Positions 1 to 6,809 of a DNA stretch of 49,355 nt are shown here, piece by piece. Every line of letters begins with the position of its first letter. Position 1 is the first letter of the stretch. The notes beneath the pieces were generated by a model. That model was not told where the DNA came from and searched no databases. It was given only the letters and a program-made list of their open reading frames with translations. The stretch lies in assembly GCA_964495615.1 (NCBI GenBank), contig CAZBVX010000001.1, forward strand, positions 1 through 49,355, given 5' to 3'. Origin of the DNA: CAINDR01 sp964495615 (GTDB lineage: Bacteria > Patescibacteriota > Patescibacteriia > Patescibacteriales > UBA12465). Both the position numbers and the translations under genes were made by a program.

Positions 1-88
1 CTTTGGCTAGATTAACCAACTCGTCAATCTTGGTTAGACCGTCAAGTAAAGAATAGTGAGTGTGATTGTGGAGATGGACGAATGGCAT
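1..88 (-). CDS. dnaE: DNA polymerase III alpha subunit, N-terminal fragment (cut by window edge)
   Basis: Only the first 29 codons are inside the window, starting at an ATG at 86-88 on the minus strand. The translation opens MPFVHLHNHTHYSLLDG and continues TKIDELVNLAK, which is the start of the PHP domain of bacterial replicative polymerase DnaE; the HLHNH(T)xYSLLDG signature is very characteristic. The full protein would be the catalytic alpha subunit of the replisome. It lies 15 bases after parB in the same direction, so it may be cotranscribed with parAB. DnaE is the best call; PolC or another PHP protein is less likely because the motif sits at the very N-terminus. Confidence 0.85.
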   Translation of the reverse strand, partial: MPFVHLHNHTHYSLLDGLTKIDELVNLAK

Positions 89-103
89 GAAACAAAATAA
101 TTA

Positions 104-994
104 CTAAATTTTTTTGAATTTATCAATAAAGTCTTTTAACTCTTCGTTACTATAAAAATGAACAATAATTTTTCCACCACGTCCATGACGACTAATTTCC
201 ACCTTGGTTCCCAAGACAGTGCGTAATTCAGCTTCTAGTTCTTGGTCATTATTGGTTTTTATTTTTGCGGCTTTTGTCCCGCCCAATTGTTTGATGGCGC
301 GATCAGTTTCGCTGACGGTCCAATTTTGACGCAAGATTTTTTTGAAGAGATTTATTTGTTGAGCTTCATTTTCAATTCCTAATAAATATTTGGCATGGCC
401 CTCAGAAATACGACTATCAGCCAAAGCGCGCTGAATTTCTTCTGGTAAAGACAAAAAGCGCAAAGCATTGGCCACGCTGGAGCGAGCCTTGCCGACTCTT
501 TTGGCCAATTCTTCCTGGGTGAGATTAAACTGATCAATCAAAGCACGATAAGCAATTGCCGTTTCCACGGAATTCAAATTTTCTCTTTGCAAATTTTCTA
601 TTAAAGCCCATTCTAATTTTTTTTGTTCATCCGCTTCACGAATAATTGCTGGGATTTCAGTTAGACCCAGAGCTTTAGCGCTACGCAAACGGCGTTCACC
701 AGCAATCAATTCATAACCACTGCCTTTTTTGGTGACCACGATTGGCTGCAAAATACCGTGCTGGCGGATAGATTCCATCAGGTCATGGAGAGATTCATCG
801 GAAAAATAATGGCGCGGCTGATGGGGATTGGCAACAATCAAACTTGGATCCAAACGTCTAATTCTATCTTTGTCACTCAAAACAGACAAAGCTGGATCAT
901 CCGAAAAAGAAGAATTGGAAATTTGCTGATCATTTTCAGTAAAAGTTTTTTTGGGAATTAAAGAGCTAAGCCCTCTTCCTAGACCTTGTGGCAT
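104..994 (-). CDS. parB: ParB/Spo0J-family chromosome partitioning protein
   Basis: A 296-residue ParB, the centromere (parS)-binding CTPase clamp that works with ParA in chromosome segregation. The N-terminus GLGRGLSSLIP is typical of chromosomal ParB. Visible in order: the NPHQPR box (about 56-61), the GERRLRSA box that binds CTP (99-106), the ENLQRENLN segment (133-141), a helix-turn-helix that would contact parS (about 157-182), and a lysine-rich C-terminal dimerisation region. Length is normal. The start ATG at 992-994 lies 21 bases after the parA stop, so the two form an operon. No parS-like palindrome was recognised in the window. Confidence 0.95.
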   Translation of the reverse strand: MPQGLGRGLSSLIPKKTFTENDQQISNSSFSDDPALSVLSDKDRIRRLDPSLIVANPHQPRHYFSDESLHDLMESIRQHGILQPIVVTKKGSGYELIAGERRLRSAKALGLTEIPAIIREADEQKKLEWALIENLQRENLNSVETAIAYRALIDQFNLTQEELAKRVGKARSSVANALRFLSLPEEIQRALADSRISEGHAKYLLGIENEAQQINLFKKILRQNWTVSETDRAIKQLGGTKAAKIKTNNDQELEAELRTVLGTKVEISRHGRGGKIIVHFYSNEELKDFIDKFKKI

Positions 995-1015
995 ATATTT
1001 TTTGTTATCTTTTGT

Positions 1016-1780
1016 TTATTGTTCTAAACTTAATAATTCACGGGCCAGGTTTTCATAGGCCTTGCCACCGCGTGATTTTGGATCGTATTGCAAAATGGTG
1101 CGCCCATAACTTGGAGCTTCCGCCAAACGAACCGAGCGTGGGATAACGGAACGGAAAATACGGTTGGGAAAAAATTTGTACAAATCTTCCATAACCGCCT
1201 CGGAAAGTTTATTTCTTTTGTCAAACATTGTGATTACTGCTCCAAGAATTTCTAATTCCGGTTTGAGATTTTCTTTAACCAAAGTAATTGTTTCCAATAA
1301 TTGTCCCAAACCTTCCAAAGCAAAATATTCACTTTGAATTGGAATTAAAATTTGATCAGCGGCTACCATCGTGTTGACGGTAAGTAGTCCAAGGGATGGT
1401 GGACCATCAATAATGATAAAATCATAATCATTTTTGATTTCTGATAAAATATTGGCCAAACGGAATTCACGATCTTCTAGAGAAATCATTTCTACTCCCG
1501 CCCCCGTCAAAGAAGGCGTAGCTGGCGCAATAAAATAATGATCCTGCAAGGTTCTTTTGATAACCTTGTGAATGGCTTGCTGCCCCAGAAGAGCTTCATA
1601 GATACCGGCCTCTATTTTTCGATGCTCAATTCCTAATCCAGAAGTGGCGTTGGCTTGTGGGTCAGTGTCAATTAAAAGAATGTTTTTGCCAAAACTAGCC
1701 AAATACGCCCCCAAATTAACAGCGGTGGTGGTTTTGCCGACTCCCCCTTTTTGATTAACAACAGTGATGATTTTGCCCAT
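1016..1780 (-). CDS. parA: ParA/Soj-family partitioning ATPase
   Basis: A 254-residue deviant Walker-type ATPase that drives chromosome or plasmid partition with ParB. The deviant Walker A loop KGGVGKTTTA is at residues 11-20 with its signature lysine (K11); DTDPQAN is at about 38-44 and the Walker B region IIIDGPPSLG at about 122-131. The sequence is full length without an N-terminal DNA-binding extension, the Soj type. It is the first gene of the parA-parB(-dnaE) unit, with a well-formed promoter 18-50 bases upstream that shares its -35 region with the tRNA-Leu promoter on the other strand. No Shine-Dalgarno sequence precedes the ATG. Confidence 0.96.
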   Translation of the reverse strand: MGKIITVVNQKGGVGKTTTAVNLGAYLASFGKNILLIDTDPQANATSGLGIEHRKIEAGIYEALLGQQAIHKVIKRTLQDHYFIAPATPSLTGAGVEMISLEDREFRLANILSEIKNDYDFIIIDGPPSLGLLTVNTMVAADQILIPIQSEYFALEGLGQLLETITLVKENLKPELEILGAVITMFDKRNKLSEAVMEDLYKFFPNRIFRSVIPRSVRLAEAPSYGRTILQYDPKSRGGKAYENLARELLSLEQ

Positions 1781-1804
1781 AAAAGATAAAGTTTTTATAA
1801 CCTT

Positions 1805-1833
1805 ATTATAAACGAAAAAGACATCTTTGACAA
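1805..1833 (-). promoter_or_regulatory. Sigma70-type promoter for parA-parB
   Basis: On the minus strand, -35 TTGTCA (1828-1833), a 17-base spacer, and -10 TATAAT (1805-1810). The predicted start near 1798 gives a leader of under 20 bases before the parA ATG. The -35 box overlaps the -35 box of the divergent tRNA-Leu promoter. Confidence 0.8.
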
Positions 1834-1855
1834 TTTAATTTTTAGCCCCTATAAT
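1827..1855 (+). promoter_or_regulatory. Perfect sigma70 promoter for tRNA-Leu(CAA)
   Basis: -35 TTGACA (1827-1832), exactly 17 bases, -10 TATAAT (1850-1855): a full consensus promoter. The predicted start near 1862 lies about 22 bases upstream of the mature tRNA 5' end. Its -35 hexamer overlaps the -35 of the parA promoter on the opposite strand by five bases. Confidence 0.88.
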
Positions 1856-1883
1856 AAAAATGTTTTTCAACAACCATCAAATT

Positions 1884-1967
1884 GCCGCGGTGGCGGAACT
1901 GGTAGACGCGCACGACTCAAACTCGTGTAAGAGAAATCTTGTGAGGGTTCGATTCCCTCTCGCGGCA
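1884..1967 (+). tRNA. tRNA-Leu, anticodon CAA
   Basis: An 84-base class II tRNA that folds fully. Acceptor stem 1884-1890 pairs with 1960-1966 (one G-U), the discriminator is A1967, and a D-arm carries GGTAGAC. The anticodon stem is CACGA/TCGTG with loop CTCAAAC, so the anticodon is CAA, reading UUG. A long variable arm and a T-arm (GAGGG-TTCGATT-CCCTC) follow. CCA is not encoded. It has its own perfect promoter and an intrinsic terminator just downstream. The last part of the gene is duplicated 176 bases further on. Confidence 0.95.
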
Positions 1968-2010
1968 CAAACGAGAAAAAGAAAACCTAAATGGTTTTCT
2001 TTTTTTTGTT
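1950..2010 (+). repeat. Direct repeat, copy 1: tRNA-Leu 3' end plus terminator
   Basis: This 61-base segment covers part of the T-arm, the 3' acceptor strand and the whole terminator. It recurs without a mismatch at 2126-2186. Copy 1 is the functional one because it completes the tRNA. Confidence 0.93.
1980..2007 (+). terminator. Intrinsic terminator of tRNA-Leu
   Basis: Stem AGAAAACC (1980-1987), loop TAAAT, stem GGTTTTCT (1993-2000), followed by an eight-T run. An identical copy is at 2156-2183. Confidence 0.88.
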
Positions 2011-2025
2011 TTGCCCTAGTTGGCA

Positions 2026-2136
2026 GAGGGAATCGAAAGCCGGACCCGCCCAAGGCGGGGAGGCCGGGTCGGGGCGCTTGCTTTTCACCAAGTGAAACGA
2101 GAGAGAAAAGCTTAGCGACCGTGACCGATTCCCTCT
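2026..2136. repeat. GC-rich inverted-repeat insert between the two tRNA-end copies
   Basis: The segment is bounded by an 11-base inverted repeat, AGAGGGAATCG (2026-2036) and CGATTCCCTCT (2126-2136), which is the T-arm sequence of the tRNA in both orientations. Inside are a very GC-rich part with hairpin potential (CCCGCC/GGCGGG, about 2046-2060) and an AT-richer part with TTTCAC/GTGAAA arms. Its composition contrasts sharply with the AT-rich surroundings. No reading frame is convincing. It may be a small non-autonomous palindromic element or a recombination scar. Confidence 0.6.
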
Positions 2137-2186
2137 CGCGGCACAAACGAGAAAAAGAAAACCTAAATGGTTTTCTTTTTTTTGTT
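2126..2186 (+). repeat. Direct repeat, copy 2: orphan tRNA 3' end plus terminator
   Basis: A perfect 61-base copy of 1950-2010 without the rest of the tRNA. It includes a second copy of the intrinsic terminator (2156-2183), so it would act as a back-up terminator. It is placed like the far attachment site of an element inserted at a tRNA 3' end, but no integrase gene is present between the copies. Confidence 0.93.
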
Positions 2187-2200
2187 ACCAAAATTACTTA

Positions 2201-2229
2201 TTGACAAACCAAGATTTATGTGGCAAGAT
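2201..2229 (+). promoter_or_regulatory. Possible promoter for the helical-repeat gene
   Basis: -35 TTGACA at 2201-2206, a 17-base spacer and a weak -10 CAAGAT at 2224-2229, about 50 bases upstream of the ATG at 2278. The -35 is perfect and the -10 is poor. Confidence 0.45.
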
Positions 2230-2277
2230 GCTGATAACTCAGGATTGGTATATTAACAACAAAAAAATAATTAAGTC

Positions 2278-3060
2278 ATGGAAAGAAAAAAGACTAAGTT
2301 CAAAGAAATTATAGAAAATGGTTCTTCAGATGCCTTGGCAATCCTAATCTGTTTCAATTTTTTGTCAGAAGGTGAATTGAAAAATTTAACCTTAAAGCAG
2401 TGCTTGGAGGCCGCAAAATGCCCCTTATTTAAAAACAGAAAAAAATCAGAAAAAATTTATCATCTACTATTGAAAAAAGCAAAAACAACGGAAGATTTTA
2501 TTAAAATTTTTGAAGAAGAAAATTTTGCCAGGCAAGAAAATGAATTATGGGAATCAGCAAAAAAAGCCGCCAAATTCTCCTGGGATTTTTATATCTTATT
2601 TATTCATACAGATATAAAAAATCCGGAAAAGGATTTTTTCTTCAAAAAAATACAGGACAATTTGAAAAGCTTTGAAGAGGCAAAAAAAATATTAGAAATG
2701 GATATTTGGTATCAAAGAAGATATTTTTCTGATCATGAACGATTTTTACTGATAGAAATTGTTAAAAGATTTGCTAAAACATTTGATGATTTCTATTTTT
2801 TGCTAAATTGTCAGCCGACAACCGAAGAAAAATCTTATTATTTTAAGAAGGCAAAAAATTTGGTAGAAAATTTTGTGGAAGGAAAAAAATTATTAGAATG
2901 TTCTAATTTTATTACCAAAAAAGAAAAAATTGAATTATTCAAATCAATCAGTAAACTTATTCAAACCAAAGAAGAACTTTCCAGCATTTTTGACCAAGTC
3001 AGCACTTGGCGGGAAAGAATGATAATTATTAGAAATTATCAAAACAAAAAGAAGGAATAA
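2278..3060 (+). CDS. Unnamed helical-repeat protein
   Basis: A 260-residue protein that I do not recognise. It is lysine- and glutamate-rich, has no signal peptide or membrane segment, and is predicted all-helical. From about residue 60 a pattern of roughly 30-36 residues recurs about six times, starting near 61, 90, 121, 157, 187 and 220. Each unit has the form aromatic/LxxAKxxxKTxEDFxxL(L/F), e.g. LLLKKAKTTEDFIKIFEE, IVKRFAKTFDDFYFLLN and SISKLIQTKEELSSIFDQ. This is like a two-helix repeat scaffold of HEAT/TPR type. It is a single-gene unit with a possible promoter upstream, and its stop codon lies in the loop of its terminator. A peptide- or RNA-binding scaffold is possible, but no function can be assigned. 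Confidence 0.75.
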   Translation: MERKKTKFKEIIENGSSDALAILICFNFLSEGELKNLTLKQCLEAAKCPLFKNRKKSEKIYHLLLKKAKTTEDFIKIFEEENFARQENELWESAKKAAKFSWDFYILFIHTDIKNPEKDFFFKKIQDNLKSFEEAKKILEMDIWYQRRYFSDHERFLLIEIVKRFAKTFDDFYFLLNCQPTTEEKSYYFKKAKNLVENFVEGKKLLECSNFITKKEKIELFKSISKLIQTKEELSSIFDQVSTWRERMIIIRNYQNKKKE

Positions 3061-3073
3061 CTCCTTCTTTTTT
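3050..3073. terminator. Bidirectional intrinsic terminator overlapping a stop codon
   Basis: Stem AGAAGGA (3050-3056) pairs with TCCTTCT (3062-3068). On the plus strand six Ts follow; on the minus strand the stem is followed by TTTTGTTTTG. The TAA of the plus-strand gene (3058-3060) sits in the loop. It serves the gene at 2278-3060 and the convergent minus-strand unit ending at 3078. Confidence 0.82.
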
Positions 3074-3077
3074 CTTT

Positions 3078-3434
3078 TTATTTCATTTTTTTGAATTTCA
3101 CGGAAAACTGCGGTTCGTACTCGGTTTGGTTGTCGTCAATAATTTTGATTGATTCCCCTTTTACCAGTTGATTGATCGCTAAATCGCTGAGCAGTTGAGA
3201 ATCGCTGGCAATGTGAAGTTTTAAACCTTCCAACTGATCAAACTCTTCTTTAAAATCACTTTGAACACTCAATTCAATTTTTTTCTTTTTTGCTTTTAGG
3301 ACTTCTAGTTCATCCAGCACCGATTGATACTCGCCATTGATGGACAAAGCATCGCGATAACGATTTTTTAGTTCACGACGACGGGATTTGTATTCTTCCA
3401 AACGGACAAAAATTGTTTTGAGATCTTGAGCCAT
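3078..3434 (-). CDS. Unnamed small coiled-coil protein
   Basis: 118 residues, not recognised. Residues 1-75 are highly charged with heptad-like hydrophobic spacing (LEEYKSRRRELKNRYRD, then LDELEVLKAKKKKIEL), suggesting a helical hairpin or coiled coil. The C-terminal 40 residues look more beta-rich and end in basic residues. There is no signal peptide or transmembrane segment, so it is probably cytoplasmic. It is the last gene of the minus-strand unit that starts at RNase P RNA, about 45 bases after mnmA, and ends at the bidirectional terminator at 3050-3073. No function is proposed. Confidence 0.7.
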   Translation of the reverse strand: MAQDLKTIFVRLEEYKSRRRELKNRYRDALSINGEYQSVLDELEVLKAKKKKIELSVQSDFKEEFDQLEGLKLHIASDSQLLSDLAINQLVKGESIKIIDDNQTEYEPQFSVKFKKMK

Positions 3435-3481
3435 AAAAATATTATCACTAATTTATAAATACCGATTTAGTATAACAAAAT

Positions 3482-4561
3482 TTAGTTGATAATTCCACCG
3501 CCCAAAACACGGGTTTTTTTATAAAAAACAATACTCTGTCCTGGTGTAATTGCTCGTTGGGCTTTTTTAAATTTTACGAAAACTTTATCACCATCAATAT
3601 CTACGCGGCAAGCTTCAGCTGGATGACCATAGCGAATTACCGCTTGGCAATAGAAGCTTTTTGTTGGCTTTTCTTCACACCAAAGCAAATCACGAGCTTC
3701 GCATTCTGAGCGATACAAAATATTACCATTCCATTCTTTAACAACATAAAGAGTATTGGTTTCGTAATCCAATCTTGCCGCATAAAACGGACCAATTCCT
3801 CCAATCTCAATTCCCTTTCTCTGGCCAATCGTGTAGAGCGGTAATCCTTGGTGTTCACCGATTATTTCATCGGTTTCTAATATTTTTATCGGGCCAGGTT
3901 TTAAAGTTAGATAGCGTTTCAAAAAATCTTGATGAGCGCCGGATAAAAAACAAATATCTTGACTCTCTTGCTTGCTGGCAGTTGGTAAACCGAATTTGGC
4001 AGCAATTTTCCGTACTTCGACTTTCTTCAAATCACCTAGAGGAAATAATAATTTTTTTAATTTTTCTTGTTCAAAGGAATACAAAAAATATGACTGATCC
4101 TTGGTTTCATCTTTGGCTTTGAATAATTTGCTGGTTTTTTTGTTATGTTTTATTTTGGCGTAATGCCCAGTAGCCAAATAATCAAAATCCATTCCTGCCA
4201 TTGTTTCTAGCAAGCGGCCGAGCTTTATTTTGCGGTTACAGCGCACGCAAGGATTAGGAGTTTCACCTTGCGCATAGGAATCCAAAAAATAATCCACTAC
4301 CTCTTTTTTGAATGGTTCAGAAAAATCAAAAGAAAAAAGAGGAATGCCGATTTTGCCGCAGACCGTTTTGGCATCCAAAAAAGATTGTAAAGAACAACAT
4401 TTGTTTTCTTCATTTGGCGCTGATTGTGGATCCTTCCAAAAACGCAAAAAAACTCCGGCGACTTCATGTCCCTGGTTAACTAGTAATTGAGCGGCAACAC
4501 TGGAATCAACACCGCCAGACATCGCTACTAATATTTTTTTCTTGGTTTTTTTCTTAAACAT
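3482..4561 (-). CDS. mnmA: tRNA-specific 2-thiouridylase MnmA
   Basis: ATP-dependent thiolase that makes 2-thiouridine at position 34 of tRNA-Lys, -Glu and -Gln. Taking the ATG at 4559-4561, the protein has about 359 residues. It carries the PP-loop SGGVDSS (15-21), the first catalytic cysteine in NPCVRCNR, ATGHYAK, DQSYFLY, and the second catalytic cysteine in SQDICFL, followed by the C-terminal beta-barrel domains. An upstream in-frame ATG at 4583-4585 would add eight residues but overlap the preceding gene by 32 bases. The chosen start overlaps it by only 8 bases (ATGTTTAA). It is cotranscribed behind two glycosyltransferase genes, an unusual setting for a tRNA-modification gene. Confidence 0.96.
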   Translation of the reverse strand: MFKKKTKKKILVAMSGGVDSSVAAQLLVNQGHEVAGVFLRFWKDPQSAPNEENKCCSLQSFLDAKTVCGKIGIPLFSFDFSEPFKKEVVDYFLDSYAQGETPNPCVRCNRKIKLGRLLETMAGMDFDYLATGHYAKIKHNKKTSKLFKAKDETKDQSYFLYSFEQEKLKKLLFPLGDLKKVEVRKIAAKFGLPTASKQESQDICFLSGAHQDFLKRYLTLKPGPIKILETDEIIGEHQGLPLYTIGQRKGIEIGGIGPFYAARLDYETNTLYVVKEWNGNILYRSECEARDLLWCEEKPTKSFYCQAVIRYGHPAEACRVDIDGDKVFVKFKKAQRAITPGQSIVFYKKTRVLGGGIIN

Positions 4562-5693
4562 TTTTAAATAATTGTAAATATTCACTAGCCGTTTTTTGCC
4601 AAGAAAACAAAGACAATCTTTCTCGGCCAGCTGCTCGATATTTTTCTCTTGTTTCTTTATCAGTTAAAACTATTTTTAAGGCAGCGGCAATTTCGCTAGG
4701 AAAAATCGGATTGATTAATAAAGCGCTATTACCAACCACTTCGGGAATTGAGGAAGAATTGCTGGCAATCACCGGCAAATCATAGAACATCGCTTCCAAG
4801 GGCGGAAAGCCAAAACCTTCATAAAAAGAAGGAAAAACAAAAACGCTTGCCTGTTGATAGAGCATTTTCTTTTCGCTCTCACTAACATAACCCGTAAAAA
4901 TAATATCGCTCGCAAATTTTGATTTTTTCGCTGCTAAATAAATATGTTTATTTTGCCAGCCAGGAGCACCAGCCAAAACTAACTGATTTTTCAGTTCCGG
5001 ATTATCGGTTCGTAAAATTTCATAGGCCTTGATTAGCCCGTCCAGATTCTTGCGCGGCTCAATATTGCCAACCGATAAAATAAAATCTTTTTTGATCCTG
5101 TTTTTATTGAAGAATTCTTGCTTGGCAATTTCTGTAAAATCCGCTTCCGGCAGATTTAGACCGGAATAAATAACTTTTATTTTTTCAGCTGGCACTTGAA
5201 AAATATCTATCAAATCCAGCTTGGTATTTTCGGAAATTGCAACAATCAAATCAGCCCGGCTGATTAATTTTTTGATTCCCAATAACTTGTGCCAACAATT
5301 TTTGCGCCAAGAAAAAAATTCGGGAGCACGCAAAAAAGATAAATCATGAACAGTTAAAATATTTTTACTACCTTGAGAAAAATTGGAAAAATTAAAATGA
5401 GGCGACCAAAAAAGATCTACTCCGCCAAGTATTTTATCCAAACAAGGTCGGCCAAAAATTTTTTGGAGAATGTAATTAAAAATTTTATTGGGAAAATGAG
5501 TGCCAATAACTTTTACCCGTTCATTTTCCCAGGAAGAAAAGCGATGAGATAAGCTATGAAAAGAGTTATAAAAAAGATAATATTCGTTTTCTTGATCTTG
5601 ATACAAAAGTTCTTTTAGAAGCTGTTCGGCATAAGCAGAAACACCACTATAACGTTCATCCATCAAAGCTCGAATATCGACACCAATTTTCAT
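4554..5693 (-). CDS. GT4-family glycosyltransferase
   Basis: 379 residues with a GT-B fold. The N-terminus MKIGVDIRALMDERYSGVS is typical of bacterial group-1 mannosyl/rhamnosyltransferases. The C-terminal donor-binding domain shows SVGNIEPRKNLDGLIKAY (about 212-229) and the E-x7-E type motif FPSFYEGFGFPPLEAM. It is probably cytoplasmic or membrane-peripheral and adds a sugar to a lipid-linked surface glycan. Its ATG overlaps the TGA of the preceding glycosyltransferase (ATGA), indicating translational coupling. Acceptor and donor cannot be read from sequence. Confidence 0.9.
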   Translation of the reverse strand: MKIGVDIRALMDERYSGVSAYAEQLLKELLYQDQENEYYLFYNSFHSLSHRFSSWENERVKVIGTHFPNKIFNYILQKIFGRPCLDKILGGVDLFWSPHFNFSNFSQGSKNILTVHDLSFLRAPEFFSWRKNCWHKLLGIKKLISRADLIVAISENTKLDLIDIFQVPAEKIKVIYSGLNLPEADFTEIAKQEFFNKNRIKKDFILSVGNIEPRKNLDGLIKAYEILRTDNPELKNQLVLAGAPGWQNKHIYLAAKKSKFASDIIFTGYVSESEKKMLYQQASVFVFPSFYEGFGFPPLEAMFYDLPVIASNSSSIPEVVGNSALLINPIFPSEIAAALKIVLTDKETREKYRAAGRERLSLFSWQKTASEYLQLFKNV

Positions 5694-6802
5694 AATTGCG
5701 CTTTTTTTTCAGCAATGAATTTTTCAATTTGTTCTTTGAAATTCGCTACCGAAAATTGTTCCGCGTGAGCACGGATTAGCTGCGGATTAAAATTATTATT
5801 TTGAAAACTACGCAAAACCGCCGCCAAAGATTCTGGAGTTTGTTCATCAAAAAACAAACCAGTCTGATTCTCTATCACTGTTTCCAAGGCTCCACCTTTG
5901 CGATAAGCAATTACTGGACGGCCGGCCGCCATTGATTCAACTGGCGTAATGCCAAAATCCTCTTCTTGAGGATTAATAAAAGCCAGAGCATTTTGATATA
6001 GTTTTGCTTTTTCTTCGTCACTAACCCGCCCCAAAAATTCAATCTTTTGGTTTCCATTGGCAATTTTCTTCAAGCGATCCAAGTCCAAACCATCACCGAA
6101 TATTTTTAGACGATAATCACCACCCAATAAATTAAAAGCTTCAATCACCAAATCAATTCGTTTGTAGGGCACCAGGCGGCAACCGGCGAGAAAATAAGCT
6201 TCATTTTTTTCCGGCATTTTTTCGGTAATTGAAAACTTGGTGGTTTCTACCGGCGGATAAATAACTTGGCTTTCGCGTCGATAATATTTCTTGATTCTAC
6301 CGGAGACCATTTGGGAATTAGCAATAAAGTGATCAACGCGCTGAGCAGCATTGTAGTCCCAAATCCGCAAACGATTCAAAACCATGGCAATTATTTTTTT
6401 GAAATATTTATTGAATTTCAATTCATTCAAATATTGATGAGCATCGCTCCAAAGATAACGGGTCGGCGTGTGACAATAACAAATATGCAAAGTGTCCGGC
6501 AAAGTAATCACTCCCTTAGCAAAAGAGCTGGTGTCAGAAATCACCAAATCAAATTCGCGCAAATCAAAAAATTCCACCGCCATTGGCATGAATTGCAAAT
6601 ACCAGCGATAATGGCGAACACCGCCTGGAAGGCGTTGAATAACTGAAGCATCAATTTGATGATTCCTCAGGTGGCTAATATTTTTTTTGTCGTAAAGCAA
6701 AGTATAAATTTTTGCTTCAGGAAACATCTCTGCAAAAACGGCCAGCACTTTTTCAGCACCGCCGTCTTGAGCGAGATGGTCGTGGATGAGCGCGACTTTC
6801 AT
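5690..6802 (-). CDS. GT4-family glycosyltransferase
   Basis: About 370 residues from the ATG at 6800-6802; a GTG 21 bases upstream is also in frame but lies inside the end of the preceding gene. The N-terminal part has MKVALIHDHLAQDGGAEKV, with the usual GGAE loop. The C-terminal Rossmann domain has GCRLVPYKRIDLVIEAF and the EDFGITPVESMAAGRPVIAYRKGG-type nucleotide-sugar site. The gene lies directly after the undecaprenyl-phosphate sugar transferase, so it plausibly adds the second sugar of the lipid-linked unit. UGA is its stop codon, evidence that UGA is not reassigned. Confidence 0.9.
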   Translation of the reverse strand: MKVALIHDHLAQDGGAEKVLAVFAEMFPEAKIYTLLYDKKNISHLRNHQIDASVIQRLPGGVRHYRWYLQFMPMAVEFFDLREFDLVISDTSSFAKGVITLPDTLHICYCHTPTRYLWSDAHQYLNELKFNKYFKKIIAMVLNRLRIWDYNAAQRVDHFIANSQMVSGRIKKYYRRESQVIYPPVETTKFSITEKMPEKNEAYFLAGCRLVPYKRIDLVIEAFNLLGGDYRLKIFGDGLDLDRLKKIANGNQKIEFLGRVSDEEKAKLYQNALAFINPQEEDFGITPVESMAAGRPVIAYRKGGALETVIENQTGLFFDEQTPESLAAVLRSFQNNNFNPQLIRAHAEQFSVANFKEQIEKFIAEKKAQL

Positions 6803-6809
6803 AGATATT

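Noticed and set aside
1950..2186. Integrated plasmid, phage or conjugative element at tRNA-Leu
   Set aside because: Only about 115 bases separate the repeats and no integrase or cargo gene is present, so at most a remnant.
1860..2204. Plus- and minus-strand frames of about 100 residues over the tRNA region
   Set aside because: They translate tRNA-Leu, the duplicated 3' end and the GC-rich insert; no protein-like conservation or start context.
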